Assembly: GCA_029859185.1 (NCBI GenBank)
Contig: JAOUDR010000176.1
Location: 1 to 6,306 of the forward strand
DNA: 6,306 nt
Direction: 5' to 3'
From: Gemmatimonadota bacterium
GTDB lineage: Bacteria; Gemmatimonadota; Gemmatimonadetes; Gemmatimonadales; GWC2-71-9
In this document: positions 1 to 5,604 of the stretch, piece by piece
Layout of the letters: each line of letters opens with the position of its first letter
How positions within the stretch are numbered: position 1 is the first letter of the stretch
The notes under the pieces: generated by a model
Database searches by the model: none
What the model saw: only the letters and a program-made list of their open reading frames with translations
Told to the model about the DNA's origin: nothing
Program-made: the position numbers and the translations under genes

Positions 1-755
1 AAGCGACGACCCCCGTCTTCGTCAGTGAGCGGCACACCGTCGATGTGCGTGAGCACGTCGTTCGCCCGCAGACCGGCCTTGGCCGCCGGACCGTTGGGTT
101 CCACCCGCTCGATGGTCGGCGGCGCGGTAAAGCCCCACGTCGGTGCGGCCCCTCGCGATCTGATGTCGACGCTGCATTCGGTGCACTGCACGCTCATCCC
201 CAGCCGACCGCGGGACGCGAGGGGCGCGGGTGGCGCAGGGCGAGCGGGCCGAGCGACTGGGGCCGGCGGGGCCGGCGTCGCCACACCCGCCGCAGCCGCG
301 CGTGGGGCCCTAGGCGCGGCTGGCGGAAGCCCGCGCTCGCACTCCTGGTCGGGAGTGATCGCGACGTCGACTTCCCGCCCCCCCCGACGCACCGTGAGCG
401 AGACGGGAGTTCCTGCCTCGATCGCGCCGAACCGGCGCATACCTTCGCGCGTCGTGATGAGGTGACCGTCGATGGCCACGATCACGTCCCCGTGCTCCAG
501 CTTGCCGTCGGCGGGACCGCCGCGCCGGACGCCGAGCACCCGGGGCTCCGCCCGGAATTCGTAGGAACGCCGCGACTGGTTGCCGGCCTGCATCTGGATG
601 GTGCAGTTGCACTCGAATCCCGTGATTCCAACCGACGCGACCGCCCATTCGTCGGCCGCACAACCCGACGCCACCTGCGCCCGGGCCACCGACGGCCATC
701 CCGCAAGCGTCGCAAGCGCGAGCCCGATACCGAGCCCCCGTTTCATACCTGTCAT
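1..755 (-). CDS. Secreted tandem-PDZ protein with paired cysteines (C-terminus cut by window edge)
   Basis: 251 residues are visible and the frame is still open at position 1. The start ATG at 755 follows AGGAGG (766-761) by 5 nt; a second Met at 746 is possible but worse spaced. Residues 1-26 form a Sec signal peptide ending ARA|Q, so the protein is exported. PDZ unit 1 covers about residues 42-135, with the helix/loop pattern GGPADGKLEHGDVIVAIDG and a C-terminal VRRGG strand. A Pro/Ala-rich linker (about 143-181) follows, then PDZ unit 2 from about 183, with GPAAKAGLRANDVLTHIDG. Each unit carries a cysteine pair just after its GLGF-like loop: C49-x-C51 in unit 1 and C191-x-x-C194 in unit 2. 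No protease catalytic domain is seen in the visible part. The gene lies 22 nt after the anti-sigma gene and is probably co-transcribed with it. PDZ domains bind peptide C-termini, so a periplasmic sensor or adaptor role in the sigma pathway is an inference. Confidence 0.85.
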   Translation of the reverse strand, partial: MTGMKRGLGIGLALATLAGWPSVARAQVASGCAADEWAVASVGITGFECNCTIQMQAGNQSRRSYEFRAEPRVLGVRRGGPADGKLEHGDVIVAIDGHLITTREGMRRFGAIEAGTPVSLTVRRGGREVDVAITPDQECERGLPPAAPRAPRAAAAGVATPAPPAPVARPARPAPPAPLASRGRLGMSVQCTECSVDIRSRGAAPTWGFTAPPTIERVEPNGPAAKAGLRANDVLTHIDGVPLTDEDGGRR

Positions 756-760
756 GACGA

Positions 761-766
761 CCTCCT
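761..766 (-). promoter_or_regulatory. Ribosome binding site of the PDZ gene
   Basis: A perfect AGGAGG on the minus strand lies 5 nt before the ATG at 755 and 14 nt before the ATG at 746. This supports 755 as the start. It sits in the 22-nt gap after the anti-sigma stop codon, consistent with separate translation of a shared mRNA. Confidence 0.75.
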
Positions 767-777
767 CGTGGTGCGCA

Positions 778-1335
778 TCAGAACCACGCGACGCGGTGAA
801 TGTCCTGGGCCTCGCCGTTACCGTTCGCGGACCGGAACGCCTCGAGTCGCTGCCGGATGGCAACGGCCAGCGGGTCGTCCGGGGTAAGCTGGGTGAGCTC
901 GCGTGCGGCCGCATAGAGCGCCGTGAGCGCGACCTCCCGACCCTGGACGAACCCTGGATTCGTCGTCGAATCGGCGAACTCCGCCAATGCGGCAAGTGCC
1001 GTGACATAGGCCGACCCGGCCCGCTGCACGGCGGCCGCCGCCTCGAGTGCCGACCGGTCACGCACGGCCGTCATGGACTCGGCGACGGTCCGGCTGCCAA
1101 TCCACTGCCCCACGGCAATGCCACTCACGAACAGCGCGACGGCCGCAGCCGCAGCGGTGGGCCACGTCCGCCAGACCGGCGGTGAGGTCTGTCGTCCACG
1201 GCCCAACAGCCCTTGAGCGCGGAGCGCGTGCACGGTCCGCTCTTCGAGCATGCGCCCCGGCGCCTGCTCGCGTGGCAGCCGTGCGAACGCCGCGCGCTCG
1301 TCCGGCGTGAGCTCGAATTCCTGGTCGTCGTTCAT
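778..1335 (-). CDS. Probable anti-sigma factor, single-pass membrane protein
   Basis: 185 residues. The ATG at 1335 overlaps the sigma-factor stop codon as ATGA, and AAGGAG (1348-1343) lies 7 nt upstream, so the start is secure and translational coupling is likely. Residues 1-55 form an acidic-then-basic, helix-prone cytosolic segment (ELTPDERAAFARL, then LEERTVHALRAQGLL). One transmembrane helix lies at about 59-80, rich in Ala and Val and ending GQWIG. About 100 residues of Ala-rich, helical, presumably periplasmic sequence follow (82-185). The zinc-binding HxxxCxxC motif of ZAS-type anti-sigma factors is absent and there is no cysteine at all. Function is therefore inferred from position directly after an ECF sigma gene, topology and size, not from a recognised domain. 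It would hold the sigma factor at the inner membrane until an envelope signal releases it. It could instead be a membrane protein of other function, but the gene order makes that less likely. Confidence 0.75.
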   Translation of the reverse strand: MNDDQEFELTPDERAAFARLPREQAPGRMLEERTVHALRAQGLLGRGRQTSPPVWRTWPTAAAAAVALFVSGIAVGQWIGSRTVAESMTAVRDRSALEAAAAVQRAGSAYVTALAALAEFADSTTNPGFVQGREVALTALYAAARELTQLTPDDPLAVAIRQRLEAFRSANGNGEAQDIHRVAWF

Positions 1336-1907
1336 GCGTCAACTCCTTCAGCCTGGGCGTCACCCGCCGTCAGCAGACGGCGCAGCGCGCGCCGGGCTCG
1401 GGACAGCTGGCTCTTCGAGGTGTTGACCGCGATCTGGAGTTGCGCCGCGATCTCCTCGTGCGTGTATCCCTCGACGTCGTGCAAGACCACCACCGTGCGG
1501 TAGCCGGCCGGGAGCCGCGCCAATCCAGCCTCGAGGTCGAGACGCTCGCCGACCGGCAGGCCCGGCACCGTCGGCGCTCGTTCGTCGGTCACCTCCAGCC
1601 AGTGCCGATCGCGCCGACGCAGGAGGCTGCGGCAGGTGTTCAACGCGATCCCCGTGAGCCACGTGCGGAGGCTCGCATCCCACCGGAACCCCGGCAGTTT
1701 CTCGAGGGCCTTGATCCAGGTCTCCTGCACGACATCATCGGCCTCCAACTCGTCGCCTCCCAACAGCCGGAGCGCGAAGCGGTACAATGCCGGCGTGTGG
1801 CGGCGGTACAGGACGCGGAACGCCTGCTCCTCACCGGCCAGCCGGACCTGATCGGCCAGGTCCCGATCGCTCTGCTCGATGGCCGCGGGCATGCTGGTCA
1901 CATCCAT
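1332..1907 (-). CDS. ECF-type RNA polymerase sigma factor (sigma-70 family)
   Basis: 191 residues from the ATG at 1907. Region 2 spans about residues 29-100: the core-binding/-10 segment has ADDVVQETWIKALEKL (56-71), then FRWDASLRTWLTGIALNTCR (74-93). Region 4 spans about 130-180: LPAGYRTVVVLHDVEGYTHE, then EEIAAQL and the DNA-recognition helix NTSKSQLSRARRALRRLL. Regions 1 and 3 are absent, as usual for ECF factors, and the length is typical. The protein directs RNA polymerase to a specific promoter set, often including its own. The frame is open upstream to 2024, but that extension is basic, non-homologous and overlaps the lipoprotein gene, so the start was placed at MDVTSMPAA. No good Shine-Dalgarno precedes 1907; the ATG at 1892 is an alternative. 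The 4-bp overlap with the next gene marks a sigma/anti-sigma operon. Confidence 0.92.
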   Translation of the reverse strand: MDVTSMPAAIEQSDRDLADQVRLAGEEQAFRVLYRRHTPALYRFALRLLGGDELEADDVVQETWIKALEKLPGFRWDASLRTWLTGIALNTCRSLLRRRDRHWLEVTDERAPTVPGLPVGERLDLEAGLARLPAGYRTVVVLHDVEGYTHEEIAAQLQIAVNTSKSQLSRARRALRRLLTAGDAQAEGVDA

Positions 1908-1933
1908 GAGTGCGCCACGTGGGGCAAAGGGTT

Positions 1934-1969
1934 GCACCGACCGGTCCGAGGCCCGCCGATCGGTGGTGC
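1934..1969 (-). terminator. Intergenic hairpin between the lipoprotein and sigma genes
   Basis: Arms gcacc (1934-1938) and ggtgc (1965-1969) pair fully. Inside them, accggtc (1940-1946) pairs with gatcggt (1958-1964) with one mismatch, leaving one bulged base at 1939 and an 11-nt loop. The hairpin starts 3 bases after the lipoprotein stop codon in the direction of transcription. No uridine run follows, so it may be a weak terminator, an attenuator or an mRNA-end stabiliser that lowers sigma expression relative to the lipoprotein. Confidence 0.4.
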
Positions 1970-1971
1970 CG

Positions 1972-2814
1972 CTAGGTGCGCGTCGCCGAGAGCAGGACGC
2001 CGATCTCGCGTAGACTACCCGCACACACGAGGGCGTAGGCGCCGGCGAGATCGAGCGCCCCTCCGGTCGCGTCCCCGGAAAGCGCCAGCCCCTGTTGGAC
2101 GGTGCAGCCGGCGGGCACGGGCGGCGTGCCCGACACGGTCAGCACACCATCGATCGTGACGACGCCCGACAGGACTGCTGCAGGCTGGGCGGCGCATGTT
2201 CCGGCCTGGCCCAGCGTGTACGATCCGGCCACCTGATCGCGCGCTTGGGTGGCGAGGGCGACTGCGACCGGACAGGTGACCTGCATGCCCGCCGCCACGG
2301 TTGTCCAAGTCCCGCCAAAGGTCCCGCGCACATCAGGATACGACGGAAGCGGGCCGGCCGTAGTGCGACCGGCGAAGCGGAACGTCCACGTGTAGTCCTG
2401 CGCGCACTCGTAGGTGTAGCGACCGGCGAGAACGATGCTGTCACCCGCTACCGGACCGGAGAGGCCGCGGTTGGGTTCCTTCAGAGTGCAGGTCACGGGC
2501 TCGACCAGCTCTGCCAGCGCGGTCACGGTCCGGGTGGCGCGCGCGATTCCGGCACCATCCTGGATGATGTCGACGCAGCCCAGGCCGGGGGCGTCGCGCC
2601 GGAGCACCTCGAAGGTGGTCGCGAAGACGCTGTCCGTCTGGTCGCGGATGGTGAGCGCCGCGGGGCAGGACACTCGGTCGTTCTCGACCGCGAGGCTCCA
2701 CAGACCCGTGTAGACGCCGGCTACCTGCGGGATCGGCCCCGGCGCCTGGTCCCCGCCGCCACAGGCCGCGAGCAGAACGAGGGCACCGATCGTGCCTCTC
2801 AGCCGCACCATCAT
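1972..2814 (-). CDS. Lipoprotein with two homologous four-cysteine domains
   Basis: 280 residues from the ATG at 2814. A hydrophobic stretch ends in the lipobox LLAAC, so Cys18 is the lipidation site. GGGDQAPGP then forms a short tether, and the mature protein should be anchored to the inner or outer membrane. The rest is an internal duplication. Domain A (about 31-150) and domain B (about 162-266) both begin with V-x-G-x-x-G-x-W and V-(S/T)-C-P, and both end with LAG-x-Y followed by a cysteine. Each has four cysteines in matching order: 50, 80, 109, 137 and 181, 207, 237, 264. Two disulfides per domain and a beta-rich, lipocalin-like fold are plausible inferences. I recognise no named family. 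Four in-frame Met codons lie near the start; see the ribosome binding site entry. The gene lies upstream of the sigma gene on the same strand, 64 nt away, with a hairpin between them. It could be a target or sensor partner of the sigma system. Confidence 0.85.
   Translation of the reverse strand: MMVRLRGTIGALVLLAACGGGDQAPGPIPQVAGVYTGLWSLAVENDRVSCPAALTIRDQTDSVFATTFEVLRRDAPGLGCVDIIQDGAGIARATRTVTALAELVEPVTCTLKEPNRGLSGPVAGDSIVLAGRYTYECAQDYTWTFRFAGRTTAGPLPSYPDVRGTFGGTWTTVAAGMQVTCPVAVALATQARDQVAGSYTLGQAGTCAAQPAAVLSGVVTIDGVLTVSGTPPVPAGCTVQQGLALSGDATGGALDLAGAYALVCAGSLREIGVLLSATRT
2017..2331 (-). repeat. Lipoprotein protein-level repeat, unit B
   Basis: Encodes residues 162-266, the second copy of the four-cysteine unit. 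Cysteine spacing is 26, 30 and 27 residues, against 30, 29 and 28 in unit A. It ends close to the protein C-terminus. Confidence 0.7.
2365..2724 (-). repeat. Lipoprotein protein-level repeat, unit A
   Basis: Encodes residues 31-150. It aligns with unit B at VAGVYTGLWS/VRGTFGGTWT, RVSCPAA/QVTCPVA, VTCTL/AGCTV and VLAGRYTYECA/DLAGAYALVCA. The similarity is at protein level; the DNA has diverged, so the duplication is old. Confidence 0.7.
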
Positions 2815-2823
2815 GGTTCGCAT

Positions 2824-2829
2824 CCTCCT
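2824..2829 (-). promoter_or_regulatory. Ribosome binding site that sets the lipoprotein start
   Basis: AGGAGG on the minus strand touches the ATG at 2823 but lies 9 nt before the ATG at 2814, which is the better spacing. Starting at 2814 also gives a compact 18-residue lipoprotein signal. A G-rich run just upstream (to about 2836) leaves 2823 possible, adding three residues. The longest frame, from 2913, would put a basic, proline-rich tail before the signal peptide and is unlikely. Confidence 0.6.
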
Positions 2830-2907
2830 CCCCCCATTGAAGCTACGTTTTGGGTGCCCGGGTGGCGCGAGGGGGACCGTGACTGCCTTGCGGGACCGCG
2901 GCAGCGG

Positions 2908-2930
2908 CGCCATCGGTCATGGCGTGACCG
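2908..2930. promoter_or_regulatory. Two overlapping inverted repeats in the divergent spacer
   Basis: CGCCAT (2908-2913) pairs with ATGGCG (2919-2924) around a 5-nt loop. CGGTCA (2914-2919) pairs with TGACCG (2925-2930), also around a 5-nt loop. The two structures share bases and cannot form together. They lie 46-68 bases before the amidohydrolase start, in the only spacer available for promoters of the two divergent genes. An operator or a leader switch is possible, but in such GC-rich DNA chance is not excluded. Confidence 0.3.
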
Positions 2931-2975
2931 GCACGCCCGCGGTACCATTCGGCGCCCAGTTTTCGGAGTCCATTC

Positions 2976-4484
2976 ATGCGTTCTTGCATTCTCGCCTTCT
3001 GCGCGGCGCTCGCCGTGCCTACCCCGGTCACCGCCCAGACCCAGGGGATCCAGCACGGCGTGCGCCCCCAGCGCCTCGTCATCCGGAACGCCACCGTCGT
3101 GGACGGCAACGGCACCCCGGCACGTGGGCCGTTCGATATCGTGATCGAAGGCAACCGGATCGTGGAGTTGATGCAGCTCGACCCCGTCGCCCTGCGCCGC
3201 GGTGGTGCCCGCCGTCCGGACGGGGATGTCCAGATTGACGCGACCGGGAAGTACGTCCTCCCCGGTCTGATCAACGCGCACGCCCACCTGCAGAGCAATC
3301 GGTCCGGCCGCTCGCTGGGGGGCTACGATTACGTCCTCAAGCTCTGGCTCGCGAACGGAATCACGTCCGTGCGCGAAGTGGGTCCCGAGTCCGACACCGG
3401 CATCGTCCGGCTCCGGAACGAGAGCGCGGCCGGCACGATCGTCGCCCCGCGGCTGTTTGCGTATCCGATGCTGAACCAGCGCCCCACCCCCAGGAACGCC
3501 GCCGAGGCCCGCGCCCGAATTCGGCATTTCAAGGAGATCGGTGCTGACGGCGTGAAGTTCACCGGCGTCGAGCGCGACGTCATGGAGGCGGCGCTGGACG
3601 AGGCGCACAAGCTGAGCCTGCGCGTGGCCCATCACGTGGGCGTCGAGGAAACGAACGCGTGGGATGACATCGCGTTCGGGGCCACGAGCATCGAGCATTG
3701 GTACGGCATCCCGGACGCCGCGATCCTCGATCTGCGGCAGCATTTCCCGAGCGACTACAACTACCTGAATGAGACCGATCGCTTCCGCTGGGCCGGACGC
3801 CTGTGGCGCGAGGCCGATCCTGCACGGCTCGACTCCGTGCTCACCGCGATGGTGCGGGCGAACGTCGCGTGGGTGCCGACCATGGACATCTACGAGGCGA
3901 GTCGCGATCTCCAGCGCGCACAGAACCAGCCGTGGTTCAAGGACTATCTCCATCCGTCGCTCGAGTGGTATTTCCGACCTGATCCGGCCAACCACGGATC
4001 GTATTTCATTGGGTGGAGCACGACCGACGAGGTGTACTGGAAGGAGAACTACCGCATCTGGATGGCGGCGCTGCGGGAGTTCGAGCGGAAAGGCGGCGTC
4101 ATCGGGTGTGGGGACGACGCCGGGTTCATCTACCAGATGTACGGCTATGGACTGATCCGCGAGATGGAACTGCATGCCGAAGCCGGGTTCCTCCCGCTCA
4201 AGATCATCGAGCACTGCACCGGGAACGGGGCCAAGATCCTCGGCCAGGAAACGCAGCTCGGCCGGCTGCGGGCCGGCTGGCTCGCGGACGTGATCGTGGT
4301 GGACGGCAACCCGCTCGAGGACCTCAAGGTGCTCTACGCGGGCGGCACCACGGCACTGCGCGACGGCGAGGCCGTCCAGACGAACGGGGTCGAGTGGGTC
4401 ATCAAGGACGGGATTCCGTACAGCGGCCCGCAGCTGCTGGGCGAAGTCAAGGCGATCGTGGACGCCGCCCGCGCGGGGCAGTAG
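2976..4484 (+). CDS. Exported metal-dependent amidohydrolase (imidazolonepropionase/prolidase-like)
   Basis: 502 residues. GGAG (2965-2968) lies 7 nt before the ATG. A Sec signal peptide ends VTA|Q at about residue 20/21, so the enzyme probably acts in the periplasm or outside the cell. An N-terminal beta-sandwich segment (34-95, RLVIRNATVVDGNG) leads into the TIM-barrel. Metal ligands fit the family: HxH at H102/H104 in GLINAHAHLQ, a candidate carboxylated Lys194 in GADGVKFTG, H219 or H220 in VAHHVG, H241 in SIEHWYG, and D381 in GCGDDAG. The C-terminal half of the beta-sandwich follows (WLADVIVVDGNPLEDL, then KDG). These enzymes hydrolyse amide or cyclic amide bonds, and relatives include dipeptidases. 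The substrate cannot be read from sequence. An aromatic-rich stretch between H241 and D381 (about 246-375) looks long for the family and may shape specificity. The gene stands alone on this strand, divergent from the lipoprotein and convergent with the next gene. Confidence 0.92.
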   Translation: MRSCILAFCAALAVPTPVTAQTQGIQHGVRPQRLVIRNATVVDGNGTPARGPFDIVIEGNRIVELMQLDPVALRRGGARRPDGDVQIDATGKYVLPGLINAHAHLQSNRSGRSLGGYDYVLKLWLANGITSVREVGPESDTGIVRLRNESAAGTIVAPRLFAYPMLNQRPTPRNAAEARARIRHFKEIGADGVKFTGVERDVMEAALDEAHKLSLRVAHHVGVEETNAWDDIAFGATSIEHWYGIPDAAILDLRQHFPSDYNYLNETDRFRWAGRLWREADPARLDSVLTAMVRANVAWVPTMDIYEASRDLQRAQNQPWFKDYLHPSLEWYFRPDPANHGSYFIGWSTTDEVYWKENYRIWMAALREFERKGGVIGCGDDAGFIYQMYGYGLIREMELHAEAGFLPLKIIEHCTGNGAKILGQETQLGRLRAGWLADVIVVDGNPLEDLKVLYAGGTTALRDGEAVQTNGVEWVIKDGIPYSGPQLLGEVKAIVDAARAGQ

Positions 4485-4494
4485 CGGCCGCTAC
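4481..4494. repeat. 14-bp perfect palindrome over the amidohydrolase stop codon
   Basis: gtagcggccgctac reads identically on both strands and contains the TAG stop (4482-4484). It has no loop, so it is a poor RNA hairpin, and no function is assigned. It may be chance in GC-rich DNA. Confidence 0.4.
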
Positions 4495-4507
4495 GGCGGG
4501 TCGCATC

Positions 4508-4556
4508 GCGCCGACTCCTCGGTCGCGCGTGTGACGCAACCGAGGAGTGCCGGCGC
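4508..4556. terminator. Bidirectional hairpin terminator between convergent genes
   Basis: The main stem is ACTCCTCGGT (4514-4523) with ACCGAGGAGT (4539-4548), a perfect 10 bp. An outer stem, gcgccg (4508-4513) with cggcgc (4551-4556), extends it past a 2-nt bulge. The loop can pair further as gcgt (4527-4530) with acgc (4534-4537). The hairpin lies 24 nt after the amidohydrolase stop codon and, on the other strand, 30 nt after the stop of the 333-residue protein gene, as expected for a shared terminator. Neither side has a clear T-run, so it could act with Rho or as an mRNA-end stabiliser. Confidence 0.7.
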
Positions 4557-4585
4557 AGCGCCCGCTGGCGGGCCGGAGTGCACGA

Positions 4586-5587
4586 TCAGAAACGCCCCTC
4601 GCGGACCTGCCCCTTTCGCAGCCCCTTGCGCAGTTCGACGATCGGCATCCCCTGCACGGACGCGTTCTCCGGCACCGGGACGTCACCCTTCTCGCTCCCC
4701 AGCTGCACGACGCTCTTGAGCTTGTCGAGAATGCCCGAACCCCGCACCGCACTCAGGTGGTCGTCGTAGTACTCGAACCACGGCAAACCCGCGTTGGCGT
4801 ACTCCCTGGCCGTCGGCGGCACCGTGGGCGGGTGCTCGTCGGTGATCTGCCGCCACACGAGCGAGTTGGCGAGGTGCACGAAGCAGCGACTGACGTGCGC
4901 TTGATCCCAGTCCTCGAGGTCGTGCGGATCGTCGAAGATCTGCTGCCGCATCCGCCCGCCGGGCGCGAGTCCCATTCCCTCGAACGTGGCACTGCGGCAC
5001 AGCATCTCACCCGCGAAAATCGACCGGCCGAACTCCATCGGCTGTGACCTCAGCCGTTCATAGGCCTCGGCCTTCATCGGGTACACGAGCACCTGCAGCC
5101 CACCGTGCTCGGCTTCGCCCGTGATCTGCTCTTCGGCGGTGTAGCCCGCCCCGAGCGGCATGGCGACGAACTGACGGATCACGCCCTGCTCCACGCAGTA
5201 GCCATCGAGCCACGGCTGCTCGGGGATGGCAACGTAGTTCTGCGGGCGTCGTCCCAGGCCCGGCCGCAGCGTCTTGCCGGTGACAGCGTCGATCTTGCCG
5301 GTGGCGACCTTCACCGCGCATGGGTAGCCGCCGCTGAAGTTCACCCAGAGCGCCTCCGACTGGTACATCGGCAGCATCACGCCGCCGTGCTCGATCCACG
5401 AACCCGGCACGTTGGCGACGAAATCGTCCACGTGCCGGAGCGGGAACCGGCCGAGCCCCGGTGGCAGCGGATACTCGCGGTCGTCGTCCGGGATGCGAAG
5501 CGTGCGTTGAAACTCGATCGACACGCGAGCCTCGTCGTGGACCTCCGGGAACCGGAAGATGAGTCGATCCTGCTTCAGTTCGATCAT
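4586..5587 (-). CDS. Conserved-looking cytosolic protein of unknown function, partner of the XRE regulator
   Basis: 333 residues from the ATG at 5587, which follows AGGAGG (5599-5594) by 6 nt. The frame is open to 5611, but that extension overlaps the upstream gene. There is no signal peptide and no membrane segment, so the protein is probably cytosolic. Motif-like patches are RTLRIPDDDREYPLPPGLGR (28-47), MYQSEALW (74-81), PGLGRRPQNY (109-118), PWLDGY (125-130), MPLGAGYTAEEQITG (143-157) and GLPWFEYYDDH (267-277). Many Trp, Tyr and Pro residues suggest a folded, mainly beta or mixed domain. The C-terminal 20 residues are basic (ELRKGLRKGQVREGRF). It has the feel of a widespread uncharacterised family, but I cannot name a domain or an enzyme motif. 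It is translated from the same transcript as the XRE regulator 17 nt upstream, so its level is probably set by that repressor. A toxin, stress or metabolic role cannot be told apart from sequence. Confidence 0.85.
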   Translation of the reverse strand: MIELKQDRLIFRFPEVHDEARVSIEFQRTLRIPDDDREYPLPPGLGRFPLRHVDDFVANVPGSWIEHGGVMLPMYQSEALWVNFSGGYPCAVKVATGKIDAVTGKTLRPGLGRRPQNYVAIPEQPWLDGYCVEQGVIRQFVAMPLGAGYTAEEQITGEAEHGGLQVLVYPMKAEAYERLRSQPMEFGRSIFAGEMLCRSATFEGMGLAPGGRMRQQIFDDPHDLEDWDQAHVSRCFVHLANSLVWRQITDEHPPTVPPTAREYANAGLPWFEYYDDHLSAVRGSGILDKLKSVVQLGSEKGDVPVPENASVQGMPIVELRKGLRKGQVREGRF

Positions 5588-5593
5588 GGTGCT

Positions 5594-5599
5594 CCTCCT
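5594..5599 (-). promoter_or_regulatory. Ribosome binding site of the 333-residue protein gene
   Basis: AGGAGG on the minus strand lies 6 nt before the ATG at 5587 and inside the 17-nt gap after the XRE stop codon. It rules in 5587 over the longer frame starting at 5611. A strong site here contrasts with the missing one before the XRE gene. Confidence 0.75.
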
Positions 5600-5604
5600 G
5601 TGGC

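Noticed and set aside
45..887. 280-codon plus-strand frame opposite the PDZ gene
   Set aside because: The composition is Arg-rich low complexity, as in antisense frames of GC-rich genes. The minus-strand frame encodes a signal peptide and PDZ motifs instead.
1929..1936. TGCAACCC as an ECF -35 box for sigma autoregulation
   Set aside because: It has the AAC core of ECF -35 boxes, but no fitting -10 element is found at 16-17 nt, and the box lies on the edge of the hairpin. Too weak to annotate.
1908..2024. N-terminal extension of the sigma factor to an ATG at 2024
   Set aside because: The added 39 residues are basic and unlike ECF N-termini, and they overlap the lipoprotein stop region. The core family alignment begins after 1907.
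2095..3144. 349-codon plus-strand frame over the lipoprotein gene and the start of the amidohydrolase gene
   Set aside because: It has no domain, signal or ribosome site, and it overlaps both a real lipoprotein with a lipobox and the amidohydrolase start. It is a shadow frame.
2811..4214. 467-codon open frame antisense to the amidohydrolase
   Set aside because: It is fully opposite a gene with clear catalytic motifs, has no recognisable domain, and is expected from high-GC codon use leaving the opposite strand free of stops.
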